This document shows positions 34,468 to 44,395 of a stretch of 64,000 nucleotides of DNA, piece after piece. Positions within the stretch are counted from its first letter, which is position 1. The number at the start of each line of letters is the position of its first letter. The stretch lies in contig NZ_CP048114.1 in assembly GCF_010093025.1 (NCBI RefSeq), positions 1,054,001 through 1,118,000 of the forward strand. Direction: 5' to 3'. The stretch is from Edaphobacter sp. 12200R-103 (GTDB lineage: Bacteria > Acidobacteriota > Terriglobia > Terriglobales > Acidobacteriaceae). Below the pieces are notes generated by a model. That model did not search any database, had not been told where the DNA came from, and was given only the letters and a program-made list of their open reading frames with translations. The translations under genes were made by a program, and so were the position numbers.

Positions 34468-36714
34468 ATGCGGATTCTAAGTATACGTCTGATTATTGCG
34501 TTGATCCTCGGAGTCACCTTTGTCTCTCTGGTCTCCTCCTGGTCCGATGTCCAGGATGAAAAGAACGCTCTCCGCAGGGATCTGCAGTACAAGGCAGAAA
34601 CCCTGGGCGAGAGTCTCGCCAGCAGCGCCGAGATCTATCTTTCGAATGGCGATACTGCCCGTCTCGAGCAGCAGGTGCAGCGCTTCAGTCATCGCGACCA
34701 TCTGCTTGGCATTGGCATTTATGGCACCGATGGATCAACAATCGTAATGACAAGGGAGCTCGGATCCCTTCTCTCCCGTACACCCGATGCACTTTCAGAG
34801 GCTCTCGCGCAGGATCGTCCCGAGACCAGGTTCACTCGTCTTCACTTCACCCGTGTCTACCTTTTGGCTGCGCCGCTTCACTCCGCCAGCAAAGATGTCA
34901 TTGGCGGAATCGTCGTCGTGTATGACACCGGCTACATCCGTTCGCAGATCTTCGGAGTCTGGGGCCGTGTCTTCATGCGTATCGCCGGCCAGGTTCTTGT
35001 TATTGTGGCCATCACGCTGCTCATCCTGCGCTGGACACTCGTCGGTCCCATCGCCCGCGCAGCGCAGTGGATGAAGACCTTGCGCACAGGCAAGCAGGGC
35101 GTTCAGCCTCCCTCGAAGGACCTCGATTTTCTGCTGCCGCTGGCAAAAGAGATGGCGCCGCTGGCCGAAAGTATGCAGCGCGCCAGGGAAGCCGCCGAGA
35201 CCGAAGCCCGGCTTCGCAATACGAACGAATCCCAGTGGACCGCACAGCGGCTGGCAGAGCACGTGCGCAGCAAGCTCGAGGGCAGCAACCTCTTCGTCGT
35301 CTCCAATCGCGAACCCTACATTCACAACTGGCAGGGCAACACAATCACCGTCACGGTTCCGGCCAGCGGCCTCGTCACCGCCATCGAGCCCATCCTCTGT
35401 GCCTGCAACGGCACCTGGGTCGCGCAGGGCAGCGGCAGCGCCGATGCAGAGACCGTCGATAGCCACGACCGCATCCAGGTTCCTCCTGACGATCCAAAAT
35501 ATACCCTGCGACGCGTGTGGCTAAGCGCAGCCGAGGAAGAAGGCTACTACTACGGCTTTGCCAACGAGGGCCTGTGGCCTCTCTGCCATATGGCGCATAC
35601 TCGTCCCACCTTCCGGGCCTCCGACTGGGACTTCTACAACAAAGTCAATGAGCGCTTCGCCGACGCCCTCGTCGAAGAGATGGCAGGCGAGGAGAATCCG
35701 GTCGTCCTCATTCAGGACTACCACTTCGCTCTTCTGCCGCGCATGATCAAGGACCGCGTTCCTCACGCGCGCGTTGCTATCTTCTGGCACATTCCGTGGC
35801 CGAACCCTGAAGCGTTCAGCATTTGCCCCTGGCAGCGTGAACTTCTGGACGGTCTACTTGGAGCAGACCTCATCGGATTCCACGTACAGGCTCACTGCAA
35901 TAACTTCCTCAACACAGTCGATCGCGTCCTCGAGGCCCGCGTCGACTGGGAACACTTCTCCGTCAAGCGCAACGATCATCTTTCGCTGGTCCTTCCCTTC
36001 CCCATCAGCGTGGAGTTGACCGAAGACGTCTCCGATGCACCGTCGCTGCACAGCGCCGAGGAAGAACGCAGCGCCATCATCTCTGAGCTTGGCATCGAAG
36101 CCACCTTCCTCGGTGTCGGCGTAGATCGCGTCGATTACACCAAGGGAATTGTCGAGCGCTTCCAGGCTGTCGAATCCTTCCTGGAGCGACATCCCCGCTA
36201 CCAGGGCAAATTCACTTTCATCCAGATCGGCGCACCAACGCGAAGCAACATTCCCCGCTACGCCGAATTTCAGCGTGAGGTTGAATTTGAAGCCAATCGC
36301 ATCAATGATCGCTTCAAGCGCGGCAAGTGGAGACCCATCGTCTTCCTGAATCGCCAGCACTCCCATCAGGAGGTCCGCCGATACTATCGCGCTGCTCACG
36401 TCTGCATGGTCACCTCGCTGCACGACGGCATGAATCTCGTAGCGAAGGAATACATCGCCGCACGCAGCGACGAACGTGGCTCGCTGATCCTCAGCCGCTT
36501 TACCGGAGCAGCGCGAGAGCTCCACGATGCCATCATCGTAAACCCCTATGATATTCAGGCGACCGGCCAGGCCATCGCCCGTGTGCTCGAGATGGATGTC
36601 AGCGAGATCGTCGACCGCATGCAGCGCATGCGCAGAACCGTCAAGGAACACAACATCTACTGGTGGGCAGGCTCTCTCATTGGAGAGCTCTGCGGACTGC
36701 GCCTAAAGCGCTAG
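34468..36714 (+). CDS. otsA: Membrane-anchored trehalose-6-phosphate synthase with sensor-like N-terminus
   Basis: The product has 748 residues. The first ~250 are not part of normal OtsA: a transmembrane helix (about 7-25), an extracytoplasmic stretch (26-168), a second helix (170-192; GQVLVIVAITLLILRW) and a HAMP-like linker (VGPIARAAQWMKTLRTG). The cytoplasmic GT20 domain begins near 273 (NLFVVSNREPY). It keeps the family's key residues (QDYHFALLPRMI, FWHIPWPNPEAF, GVDRVDYTKGIVERF with the Arg/Lys pair, DGMNLVAKEYIAAR). It would make trehalose-6-phosphate from UDP-glucose and glucose-6-phosphate at the membrane, and the layout suggests an external signal controls it. otsB follows after 19 bases. 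Confidence 0.92.
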   Translation: MRILSIRLIIALILGVTFVSLVSSWSDVQDEKNALRRDLQYKAETLGESLASSAEIYLSNGDTARLEQQVQRFSHRDHLLGIGIYGTDGSTIVMTRELGSLLSRTPDALSEALAQDRPETRFTRLHFTRVYLLAAPLHSASKDVIGGIVVVYDTGYIRSQIFGVWGRVFMRIAGQVLVIVAITLLILRWTLVGPIARAAQWMKTLRTGKQGVQPPSKDLDFLLPLAKEMAPLAESMQRAREAAETEARLRNTNESQWTAQRLAEHVRSKLEGSNLFVVSNREPYIHNWQGNTITVTVPASGLVTAIEPILCACNGTWVAQGSGSADAETVDSHDRIQVPPDDPKYTLRRVWLSAAEEEGYYYGFANEGLWPLCHMAHTRPTFRASDWDFYNKVNERFADALVEEMAGEENPVVLIQDYHFALLPRMIKDRVPHARVAIFWHIPWPNPEAFSICPWQRELLDGLLGADLIGFHVQAHCNNFLNTVDRVLEARVDWEHFSVKRNDHLSLVLPFPISVELTEDVSDAPSLHSAEEERSAIISELGIEATFLGVGVDRVDYTKGIVERFQAVESFLERHPRYQGKFTFIQIGAPTRSNIPRYAEFQREVEFEANRINDRFKRGKWRPIVFLNRQHSHQEVRRYYRAAHVCMVTSLHDGMNLVAKEYIAARSDERGSLILSRFTGAARELHDAIIVNPYDIQATGQAIARVLEMDVSEIVDRMQRMRRTVKEHNIYWWAGSLIGELCGLRLKR

Positions 36715-36733
36715 CCAGGCACAGGAGCACCGA

Positions 36734-37522
36734 ATGCCATACATGCGTGACACCGACCTGACCTCCGCATTCCTGGAAGGCCTCGCAGCCGCGCCATCCT
36801 CTGCCTTACTTCTGGACTACGACGGCACGCTTGCGCCCTTCCAGATTGAACGTGACCAGGCGTACCCCTACCCCGGCATTGTGCCCCTTCTGCAGGCTAT
36901 TCAGCAAAGTGGCCGCACGGAGCTCATCGTCATCACCGGCCGCCCCATCCACGAGGTCCAGAATCTCCTGGTCCCACTCACCGGAATCGAGATCTGGGGT
37001 GCCCACGGTCTCGACCACGTGCTGAGCGACGGAATCCGTCAGCAAATCGAAATCGATCCTTCACTGCAGGCCGGCCTCACCCGGGCCAAAGACTGGCTCA
37101 GCCAGCAAGACCTGCTCTCGCTTGCTGAGGTCAAACCCGGCGGCGTCGCGGTTCACTGGCGCGGACTCCCGGAACATCGCATCGAGGAAGTACGCTCCCG
37201 CACGCTTCAGGGATGGTCTGCACTTGCACAGGACGGCTTGAAGCTCCTCCAGTTCGAAGGCGGCCTTGAACTCCGCGTTACCCGTCCTGACAAGGGTGAT
37301 GCAATCGCAGCAATCCTCCATCGTCTCGGTCCCTCAACGCCCATTGCATTCCTCGGAGACGATCTTACCGACGAAGACGGTTTCCGACGGTTGGAGAACC
37401 GCGGACTGTCCATCCTCGTTCGCAGCCAACATCGCCAAACTGCAGCGCAGGCCTGGCTTCGCCCGCCCGATGAACTGATAGCCTTCCTCCAACGATGGCT
37501 TCGTCAAATTACTCCGTCGTAA
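36734..37522 (+). CDS. otsB: Trehalose-6-phosphate phosphatase
   Basis: The product is a HAD-superfamily phosphatase of 262 residues. The nucleophile motif is LLLDYDGTLAPF, motif II is VITGRP and the metal motif is FLGDDLTDEDGF. The substrate motif GAHGLDH is typical of trehalose-phosphatases. It completes trehalose synthesis, is 19 bases behind the synthase and is surely co-transcribed. Confidence 0.94.
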   Translation: MPYMRDTDLTSAFLEGLAAAPSSALLLDYDGTLAPFQIERDQAYPYPGIVPLLQAIQQSGRTELIVITGRPIHEVQNLLVPLTGIEIWGAHGLDHVLSDGIRQQIEIDPSLQAGLTRAKDWLSQQDLLSLAEVKPGGVAVHWRGLPEHRIEEVRSRTLQGWSALAQDGLKLLQFEGGLELRVTRPDKGDAIAAILHRLGPSTPIAFLGDDLTDEDGFRRLENRGLSILVRSQHRQTAAQAWLRPPDELIAFLQRWLRQITPS

Positions 37523-37559
37523 AAGATTCACCATTACATTTATTTCTGTCATCGAGCCC

Positions 37560-38531
37560 ATGCTGCGACCACACAATCATCGCGCGCGAAAAAAATCCCT
37601 CCACTCACTGCAGAGGGTCAGTCACGTCTCTGCGCTCTTGTTCCTCCTCTTTTTTATCTTTTCTCCTCTTCATGCACAGCAGGACGCCGACGTCTCCTGG
37701 ACCCCATCCGATCTTGCCGCCGGTTCTCCCGCTCTCTTCACCGTTCACGCTCGCGAGGCCACCAGCATCACCGGCACCTGGCAAAACAATCCGTTGCAGT
37801 TCTTCCGGGCGGCTCATACTCCCGATACCTGGTACGCTCTGGCGGGAGTCGACGTCGCCGCTAAGCCCGGTAGCTATCCTCTCGACCTCCAGCTAACAGT
37901 TCACGGTCAGTCGCAGACTATCCATCGCGCCATCACCATCATTCCGGCAGACTACAAAGAGATCACTCTCTCCGTCCCGAGCAAGTATGTTGAACCTGAC
38001 GCCGCATCCCTGAAGATCATCGCTTCCGATCAGTCCCTCAAGCGAGACATCTTCGCCAGCTCGGCGCCGCTTCCGCTCTGGACCGGCAGCTTCATGCCGC
38101 CGCTCAACCGTGCGCCCCGCACAGATTCCTTCGGAACACGACGCGTCTTCAACGGCTCACTCGCCAGCATTCATCGTGGCCTCGATTACCGCGCCCGCCA
38201 GGGCACTCCCGTCCATGCCGTCAACTCCGGACGCGTTGTCCTCGCCCGCCCGCTCTACTTCGAGGGAAACTGCATTGTCATCGATCATGGCCTCGGCCTC
38301 ACCACCATCTACATGCATCTTTCGAAGTTCAGGGTGAAAGAAGGCCAGCATGTCACCCGCGGCCAGCTCATCGCACTCAGCGGCGCCACCGGCCGCGCCA
38401 ACGGTCCTCATCTGCATCTCAGCGTTCGCTGGCAAGGCGAATATCTCGATCCCGCAAAGCTCATTGCTCTGCATCTTCCCTCTCCTGCGGCCGCTAAGGA
38501 CCTCCCGGCCTCTGCTCAGCATTCAAGGTAG
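37560..38531 (+). CDS. Secreted M23-family metallopeptidase (LytM-like)
   Basis: The product has 323 residues. A signal peptide (ALLFLLFFIFSPLHAQQ) is followed by an Ig-like N-terminal part and the M23 domain (about 190-300). All zinc ligands are present: HRGLDYRA (HxxxD) and HLHLSVRW (HxH). It probably cuts peptidoglycan cross-bridges or activates cell-wall amidases. Its 3' end overlaps the convergent DUF4126-like gene by 38 bases. Confidence 0.92.
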   Translation: MLRPHNHRARKKSLHSLQRVSHVSALLFLLFFIFSPLHAQQDADVSWTPSDLAAGSPALFTVHAREATSITGTWQNNPLQFFRAAHTPDTWYALAGVDVAAKPGSYPLDLQLTVHGQSQTIHRAITIIPADYKEITLSVPSKYVEPDAASLKIIASDQSLKRDIFASSAPLPLWTGSFMPPLNRAPRTDSFGTRRVFNGSLASIHRGLDYRARQGTPVHAVNSGRVVLARPLYFEGNCIVIDHGLGLTTIYMHLSKFRVKEGQHVTRGQLIALSGATGRANGPHLHLSVRWQGEYLDPAKLIALHLPSPAAAKDLPASAQHSR

Positions 38532-39129
38532 ACGATTTCTCCCAGCCAAATAGCCTCTTCAAAGGTCTCTGAATCGCCCTTACCAGCATCCGCGCCGCAA
38601 AAAATGCAGCTACCAGAAGTACAAGCGCCATCGACGCCGCTACCAGCGGATGATGAGTCGCAAACCAGGTGATCCCAACCGCAAGCACATCTTCCGTCGA
38701 GCTGAGTGCGATGTTCGACACCGGCTCTGGACTCGGCGTTACCGCGGCCCGTACCAGGGTCTTCGAGCCATGCGCCGCCAGTGCAATTCCCGCGCCGATG
38801 GCCGTAGCCAATATCTGCATCGCCGGCGAAAGCTGCGAACTTGCATGATAGGCCACCAGGCCTGCCACCGGAACCCTGATGACCGTCTGCAGGCCGTTCC
38901 ACACCATATCGAATCCCGGAATTTTGTCCGCGAACAGCTCCACCGCAAACATCGCGGCACAGGTAACGATCACCCACGTATCGCCAATCCCGCTCAGCCC
39001 CGGAGGAAGGGCCACCCAATGCGTCCGCGCCAGTACGCCCAGCGTCAGCACCGTGGCGTAAATATTCAGGCCGCCCGCGAAGCTCGCCGCAACGATCAAC
39101 GCCGTTATATTCGCCGCTGAAAAGTGCAT
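38494..39129 (-). CDS. DUF4126-like integral membrane protein
   Basis: The product has 211 residues and about five membrane helices. ALIVAASFAGGLNIYATVLT, VELFADKIPGFDMVWNGLQT and ATAIGAGIALAAHGSKTLVR match the DUF4126 pattern. The function is unknown. The last helix is followed by a basic tail. It overlaps the M23 gene's end. Confidence 0.8.
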   Translation of the reverse strand: MHFSAANITALIVAASFAGGLNIYATVLTLGVLARTHWVALPPGLSGIGDTWVIVTCAAMFAVELFADKIPGFDMVWNGLQTVIRVPVAGLVAYHASSQLSPAMQILATAIGAGIALAAHGSKTLVRAAVTPSPEPVSNIALSSTEDVLAVGITWFATHHPLVAASMALVLLVAAFFAARMLVRAIQRPLKRLFGWEKSSTLNAEQRPGGP

Positions 39130-39177
39130 GGTGCAGGAATTCTACTCCTGCGCACAAGTTTCGACTGCAAACGATTT

Positions 39178-40320
39178 TCAGCGTCGTATAGCGCGCTTCA
39201 CCTGCGCATACTGCTCCAGGATGAAACTGTCCGTCATTCCGGCGATATAGTCCGCGACCACTCGGGCAAGCCCTTCGGCCTCGATATCCTGAAAATGTCC
39301 CGCAGGCAATTCCTCCGGATCGTTGACCCAGAAGTTGAACAGCGCCGTCACTACCTCTTCGGCTTTTGCATGCTCCCGCTCCAGAGGCTCACACGTATAC
39401 AGCGTGTTGTACAGGTAGCGCTTCTCCTCGAGCCTTTGCGACTCGATCTCCGGTGAGAACACCGCCAGCCGTCTGGGATACCGTCGGATGTCGTCAAGCG
39501 ATTGTGCCCCGATCGCCTCTACATTCGCCAGCGTATTCGCAATCAGGTCATCCGTCAGAATGTTCTGCATCAGCTGCAGAGCTTCATGGAAAAGATACTT
39601 CTCTTCCACCAGCGGATGACGCTCTGCAACCGCTCGATAGCAGCGTCCGACGATCGGAATGTTCTCGCAGATATGCCCGATCTCCAGCAGGCCCGACTCC
39701 ACTCCGTCATCCAGGTCCGCCGTCAGGTAGGCAATTTCATCCGCAAGATCAATCAGCTGAGCCTCCAGCGGAGGACGCAGGTCAAGAAAATACTCTTTCA
39801 GCTCCTCATGCTCTTCCGCCTTGTAATCGCGGGAGTGCTTGATGATCCCTTCTCTGACACCCAGCGTCAGATTTAGTCCGCGGTGAGCGGCATAACGCTG
39901 CTCGAAGTGCTCGACAATTCTCAGCGCATGCAGGTTGTGGTCGAAACTTCTGCCATGCTGCCGCAGGCAGTGATCGAGAGCCCGTTCTCCCGCATGACCA
40001 AACGGAGGATGACCGATGTCGTGCACCAGAGCCAGTGTCTCCGTTAGAGCCTCGTTTAGTCCCAGGACCGTTGCTGCAGCGCGCGCAATCTCGGCCACCT
40101 CAATCGTATGCGTCAGACGGCTTCGAAAATGATCCGAAGACCGGCTCGTAAAGACCTGCGTCTTTCCTGCCAGCCGTCGAAAAGCACGCGACTGCACGAC
40201 GCGTTCCCGATCACGCTGAAAAGCAGTTCTTCCTGACCGCGATGGAGCCGGATACACGCGCATCGTCAGTGGATCGGATTCATCGCCAGCAACGGCGCAA
40301 CGTTTGAGATCCTTTGCCAT
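39178..40320 (-). CDS. dgt: dGTPase-like HD-domain triphosphohydrolase
   Basis: The product has 380 residues. HD metal ligands are visible in SRLTHTIEV and LVHDIGHPPFGHAGE. RTAFQRDRERVVQSRAFRRL is the characteristic N-terminal segment and DLADEIAYLTADLDDG holds the second Asp. Family members hydrolyse dNTPs to nucleoside and triphosphate. The C-terminal part is shorter than in E. coli Dgt, as in the type-2 subfamily. Start ATG 40320 gives the expected N-terminus. Confidence 0.9.
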   Translation of the reverse strand: MAKDLKRCAVAGDESDPLTMRVYPAPSRSGRTAFQRDRERVVQSRAFRRLAGKTQVFTSRSSDHFRSRLTHTIEVAEIARAAATVLGLNEALTETLALVHDIGHPPFGHAGERALDHCLRQHGRSFDHNLHALRIVEHFEQRYAAHRGLNLTLGVREGIIKHSRDYKAEEHEELKEYFLDLRPPLEAQLIDLADEIAYLTADLDDGVESGLLEIGHICENIPIVGRCYRAVAERHPLVEEKYLFHEALQLMQNILTDDLIANTLANVEAIGAQSLDDIRRYPRRLAVFSPEIESQRLEEKRYLYNTLYTCEPLEREHAKAEEVVTALFNFWVNDPEELPAGHFQDIEAEGLARVVADYIAGMTDSFILEQYAQVKRAIRR

Positions 40321-40370
40321 AGTCTGCCTTGAGTGTATCGGAATGCTTGCGACAGGCTGCACGCATGCAC

Positions 40371-40412
40371 AGACAAACAAAGAGGACTCATCGCAATCAG
40401 ATGAGCCCTCTT
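40371..40412 (-). terminator. Rho-independent terminator of the TPR gene
   Basis: A 12-base stem with one G-U pair (40380-40391 with 40401-40412) is followed on the minus strand by TGTTTGTCT, shortly after the stop at 40425. Confidence 0.75.
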
Positions 40413-40424
40413 CAAAACGTCAGA

Positions 40425-42506
40425 CTACTTTACAGAAGATGTGTTCAGCTTCGACAGCTTGACTCGCGCGTTATCCAGCTTGTGCTGCACCTTCGCGACG
40501 TCCTCGGGGTCTGCGTCTGCAGGAAGAGATCTGGCATACTCGTTCAGCGATCGCTCCCACTGTTCCACTGCCTGCTTCAGCTTGCCGGTGCGCTCATAGA
40601 TCTCCGCAAGATGATCATGGATCGTCGGATCGCCGCTGTTGCGCTCATTCGCCTTGCGGACATTATCTTCCGCTAACGCATACTGTCCCGTCTTGTAATA
40701 TGCCCAGCCAAGAGAATCGAGATAGGCATAATTCTGCGGATCCAGTTCTACAGCCTTGCGAATCATGGTAAGTGCCTCGCTCAGTCGCACGCCGCGATCG
40801 GCCAGCATATATCCCAGGTAGTTCAGGATCGTGGCATTCTGCGGATCGATCGCCAGCGCCTTGCGGAACTGCGCCTCCGCGGCGTCATACTGCTTCTGAC
40901 GATCAGCCATCACTCCACGCAAAAAATACGCGTACAGCTTCTCATCAGGCGCCTTGGACAAGGTCTCGCCCACGCTCAGTTCCTTGGTCGCCTCCGGCCA
41001 GCGCTTCAAACGGATGTAGATATTGGCCAGCGCAAGATGGGCCTCGCGATCCCCCTTCTGGTCACCCGTCGCAGAGATCTGCGACTTCGCCAACGCGATT
41101 CCCTCGTCCACCTTCCCCGTATCGGCGAGCTGTCCCGCGTACATCAGCTGCACACCTTGATCCTTCGGCATCGCCTTAGCCGCCTCTGCAGCCGCCGCAG
41201 TCGATTTCTCCCACTGATGCGCATCGCGGTAGGAGTCCACCTCTCCCTGGTAACCGTTCTTGGCGAAGTCTCCACCGAGCGCAACCATCTGCTTATACGC
41301 TGCTACCGATTCGGTGGTCTTATCCTGCTCCCGATAGATGATTCCCAGGCGATCAAGGAAAATCGCCCTGTTCTGCTTCTCCTGATCGCTATAAGTCCCG
41401 TCCGGATGTGATGTGGAGTCGATGAGGCTCTTCAACGTCCGAATCGCATCGTCATAACGGCCGAGTGTGTCATATACCAGGGCCTCGTTATAGCTCAGCT
41501 CCAGGTTGTCCTGCGACAGGGGCTTAGCCTTCTCTAGTGTCGCAAGCGCATCCTCATAGTGACCCTGCTGCCTCTGAATGTCCGCAATCTTGATCATGGA
41601 CTGCGCATCCTGAGGCTCCGCCGCGACCACCGTCTTGAAGATCTTCAGCGCCTCATCCAGTTGTCCGTCACGCAGCAGCGCAGTCGCCAGCCCGCGTTGC
41701 GTATCCAGATTGTCCGGATCGTCATCCAAGGCACGCCGATACGCCGCAATCGCTTCCTTGGGCTTCTTCAACTGGTCATAGGTCGCGCCCAGAGCGAAAT
41801 CGATTCTTGCGCTTCTGTCGTCCTCCGGAATGGACTTCAGGATGTCCACGGCACGGGCGTAATCGGCCTGCTCCGTGTACAGCCTATAGAGGTTCAGGAC
41901 CACCTCTTCGGAGTCGGCATCGATCTTCTGCGCATCCTTAAATTCGCTCTCGGCCTTTGCTGAATCGTGATTCAGCCCGTAGAGCTGGCCCAGCAGCAGC
42001 CTTGTCTCGACATCCTTGGGCTTCAGCTCCGCCAGCTTTTCGTACTCCGCGATCGCCAGCTTCAACATCTGCGCGGACTGTTGTCCCTGCATGTCCCCCA
42101 GCGACCGTAAATAGATCTTGCCCAGCAGCTCATGCGCCGCCACATCCTGAGGATTTTTGATCACCTGGGCCTGGGCCGCGTTGACCGCCTCGCGAATCCG
42201 ACCCAGCTTGAAGTACAACTCCGCCAGTCCGTCCTGCAGCGTCGTCGACTCCGGATCCGCATCCATCGCCAGCTTGTACTCTTCAATGGCCTGCGAGGCA
42301 TAGTCCGGCCTGCCGGCGCTTACCGCCAGGTCCTCGTACATATGGGCGAGGCCATAGTGGTAGTAGGCAGATCCTCGATCGACCTGCTGCCCGGCGGCGG
42401 CATCCTTGGAGGCTGGCGTCTGACCCCATGCAAATGGAATCGTCATCAGGACAGCTGCCGCAGCCAGCAATCTGGCGGTGGAGGCACGTGAAAGTGGCTT
42501 GATCAT
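40425..42506 (-). CDS. Exported long tetratricopeptide-repeat protein
   Basis: The product has 693 residues. A signal peptide (STARLLAAAAVLMTIPFAWG, then Q) precedes 12 or more TPR units with the typical A/G-Y spacing, for example DYASQAIEEYKLAMDADPES, QYDAAEAQFRKALAIDPQNA and QYALAEDNVRKANERNSGD. It is probably periplasmic and a scaffold for envelope complexes, and no partner is evident. A TATAAT at 42657-42652 on the minus strand, with no good -35, may be its promoter. It is 163 bases downstream of purH on the same strand. Confidence 0.85.
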   Translation of the reverse strand: MIKPLSRASTARLLAAAAVLMTIPFAWGQTPASKDAAAGQQVDRGSAYYHYGLAHMYEDLAVSAGRPDYASQAIEEYKLAMDADPESTTLQDGLAELYFKLGRIREAVNAAQAQVIKNPQDVAAHELLGKIYLRSLGDMQGQQSAQMLKLAIAEYEKLAELKPKDVETRLLLGQLYGLNHDSAKAESEFKDAQKIDADSEEVVLNLYRLYTEQADYARAVDILKSIPEDDRSARIDFALGATYDQLKKPKEAIAAYRRALDDDPDNLDTQRGLATALLRDGQLDEALKIFKTVVAAEPQDAQSMIKIADIQRQQGHYEDALATLEKAKPLSQDNLELSYNEALVYDTLGRYDDAIRTLKSLIDSTSHPDGTYSDQEKQNRAIFLDRLGIIYREQDKTTESVAAYKQMVALGGDFAKNGYQGEVDSYRDAHQWEKSTAAAAEAAKAMPKDQGVQLMYAGQLADTGKVDEGIALAKSQISATGDQKGDREAHLALANIYIRLKRWPEATKELSVGETLSKAPDEKLYAYFLRGVMADRQKQYDAAEAQFRKALAIDPQNATILNYLGYMLADRGVRLSEALTMIRKAVELDPQNYAYLDSLGWAYYKTGQYALAEDNVRKANERNSGDPTIHDHLAEIYERTGKLKQAVEQWERSLNEYARSLPADADPEDVAKVQHKLDNARVKLSKLNTSSVK

Positions 42507-42669
42507 CTATAGTTTCCTGCGCCGCCAAAAATGAGTTGCACCCATCAAGACAGACCTTAAACCCCAAATATGGGTCACTCCGTTTAGACGGCGACATGCC
42601 CATATTGGCTGCAACCGCCGATTCCGCAACGTGATTTCAGGGTTCGGCGTGATTATAGTCCGTTTCACC

Positions 42670-44286
42670 CTATCCATGACGGAAGTGACGGAAGCCGGTA
42701 AACACCATCGCCACTCCAAGGCGATTCGCAGCTGCAATCACATCCTCGTCCTTCACGGAGCCTCCGGGCTGGATGACAGCCGTTGCGCCAGCCTCGGCAA
42801 TCGTCTCCAGGCCATCCGGGAACGGGAAAAAAGCGTCAGAGGCCGCAACCGTTCCCTTCAGGGGCAGTACGGCCTTCATCGCGCCAAACTTCGCCGCATC
42901 AACCCTGCTCATCTGGCCCGCGCCGATCCCCACAGTTTGACCATGCCCATCGGAGTACCGCGCATACACGATGGCGTTTGATTTCACGTGTTTGCATACC
43001 CGCCAGGCGAAAAGAAGCGCTCGCATCTCCTCCTGTGTTGGTTTGCGATCCGTAACCACCTTCAGTTCATCTTCGGTCACCCGCAGACGATCGGCGTCCT
43101 GAACCAGAAAGCCTCCGGAGACCTGCTTGACCACGCGCCGGGTATCCGCAGATGCAATCTTTACCAGCCGCAGGTTCTTCTTCAGAGCAAACCGCTCCAG
43201 GGCTTCCTTGGTAAATCCCGGCGCTACGATCGCCTCCACAAACAGCTTCGCGATCTCCTCCGCAGCAGCGCCATCCACCTCGCGGTTGATGCCGATCACG
43301 CCGCCAAACGCCGACACCGGATCGGCCTCGAGAGCACGTCTGTATGCCTCCAACACCGTCGTTCCGGTCGAAGCACCGCAAGGATTCGTGTGCTTGATGA
43401 TCGCAACAGCCGCCTCCGCTGAGGCGTCGAACTCGCTGACCAGCTCCCAGCACGCATCCAGGTCGACTAAGTTGTTATAGCTAAGCTCTTTGCCCTGTAG
43501 CTGTTGTGCTGCAGCCACGCCCGTTCCGGTCCCATCGACGTAAAGCGCTGCCCTCTGGTGCGGATTCTCGCCATATCGCAATGTCTGCGCCAGGGGATCG
43601 ATGATCCGCAGCGTCTGGGGCAACCCGTCAGCAAATGCAACCGGGCCGGAAGGCTCTTCAATCTTCTCAAGCGCGCTGGCGATGCCTGCGTCATAAGCCG
43701 CAGTGACCGAGAAGGCCCGCTTGGCCAGCCGCCACCGGGTAGCGCGGCTCAAAGCACCCTTGTTGGCTTTCAGCTCCTCTGTAAGAAGCCCGTAATCCGA
43801 GACTGAGGTCACAATCGCGACATCCTCGAAGTTCTTGGCCGCCGACCGGACCATCGACGGCCCACCGATATCGATGTTCTCAATCACATCGGCAAAGGCC
43901 ACACCAGGCTTCTGCGCCGTCTTTTCAAAAGCATAGAGGTTCACCACCACCATGTCGATCGGCTCAATCCCGTGAGACTCGACCGCAGCCACGTGCTCCG
44001 GATTGCCCCGCATGTGAAGGATTCCGCCGTGCACCTTCGGGTGCAGTGTCTTCACGCGGCCGTCCAGCATCTCGGGGAACCCGGTCAGGTCGCTGATGTC
44101 CTTTACCGTCAGGCCGGCATCGCGCAGAGCCTTTGCCGTGCCTCCGGTCGAAACCAGTTCGACCCCATGCCCGGCCAGGGAACGGGCAAAATCAACTAGG
44201 CCGGTCTTATCGGTAACTGAAAGAAGAGCGCGGCGGACAGGACGAAGATCAACTGAAACCGTGGAGGGAGCACTATGTGAGGTCAT
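42670..44286 (-). CDS. purH: AICAR transformylase / IMP cyclohydrolase
   Basis: The product is a bifunctional enzyme of 538 residues for the last two steps of IMP synthesis. The N-terminal MGS-like IMP cyclohydrolase part ([30 protein letters not shown]) is followed by the AICAR formyltransferase ([19 protein letters not shown]). The C-terminus GFRHFRHG is typical. ATG 44286 is taken, and a GTG lies one codon earlier. It follows pyrD, so purine and pyrimidine synthesis genes sit together. Confidence 0.96.
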   Translation of the reverse strand: MTSHSAPSTVSVDLRPVRRALLSVTDKTGLVDFARSLAGHGVELVSTGGTAKALRDAGLTVKDISDLTGFPEMLDGRVKTLHPKVHGGILHMRGNPEHVAAVESHGIEPIDMVVVNLYAFEKTAQKPGVAFADVIENIDIGGPSMVRSAAKNFEDVAIVTSVSDYGLLTEELKANKGALSRATRWRLAKRAFSVTAAYDAGIASALEKIEEPSGPVAFADGLPQTLRIIDPLAQTLRYGENPHQRAALYVDGTGTGVAAAQQLQGKELSYNNLVDLDACWELVSEFDASAEAAVAIIKHTNPCGASTGTTVLEAYRRALEADPVSAFGGVIGINREVDGAAAEEIAKLFVEAIVAPGFTKEALERFALKKNLRLVKIASADTRRVVKQVSGGFLVQDADRLRVTEDELKVVTDRKPTQEEMRALLFAWRVCKHVKSNAIVYARYSDGHGQTVGIGAGQMSRVDAAKFGAMKAVLPLKGTVAASDAFFPFPDGLETIAEAGATAVIQPGGSVKDEDVIAAANRLGVAMVFTGFRHFRHG

Positions 44287-44395
44287 CACTCTCTATTCTA
44301 TGTCGGTCCGGGGCCGTTTTTAATCCCTGCCGCTCTCCATCCTCCGGCTCTTTTCAGAGAGCAAAATGCATAACCACCAAATGCGTCTACGGCGG

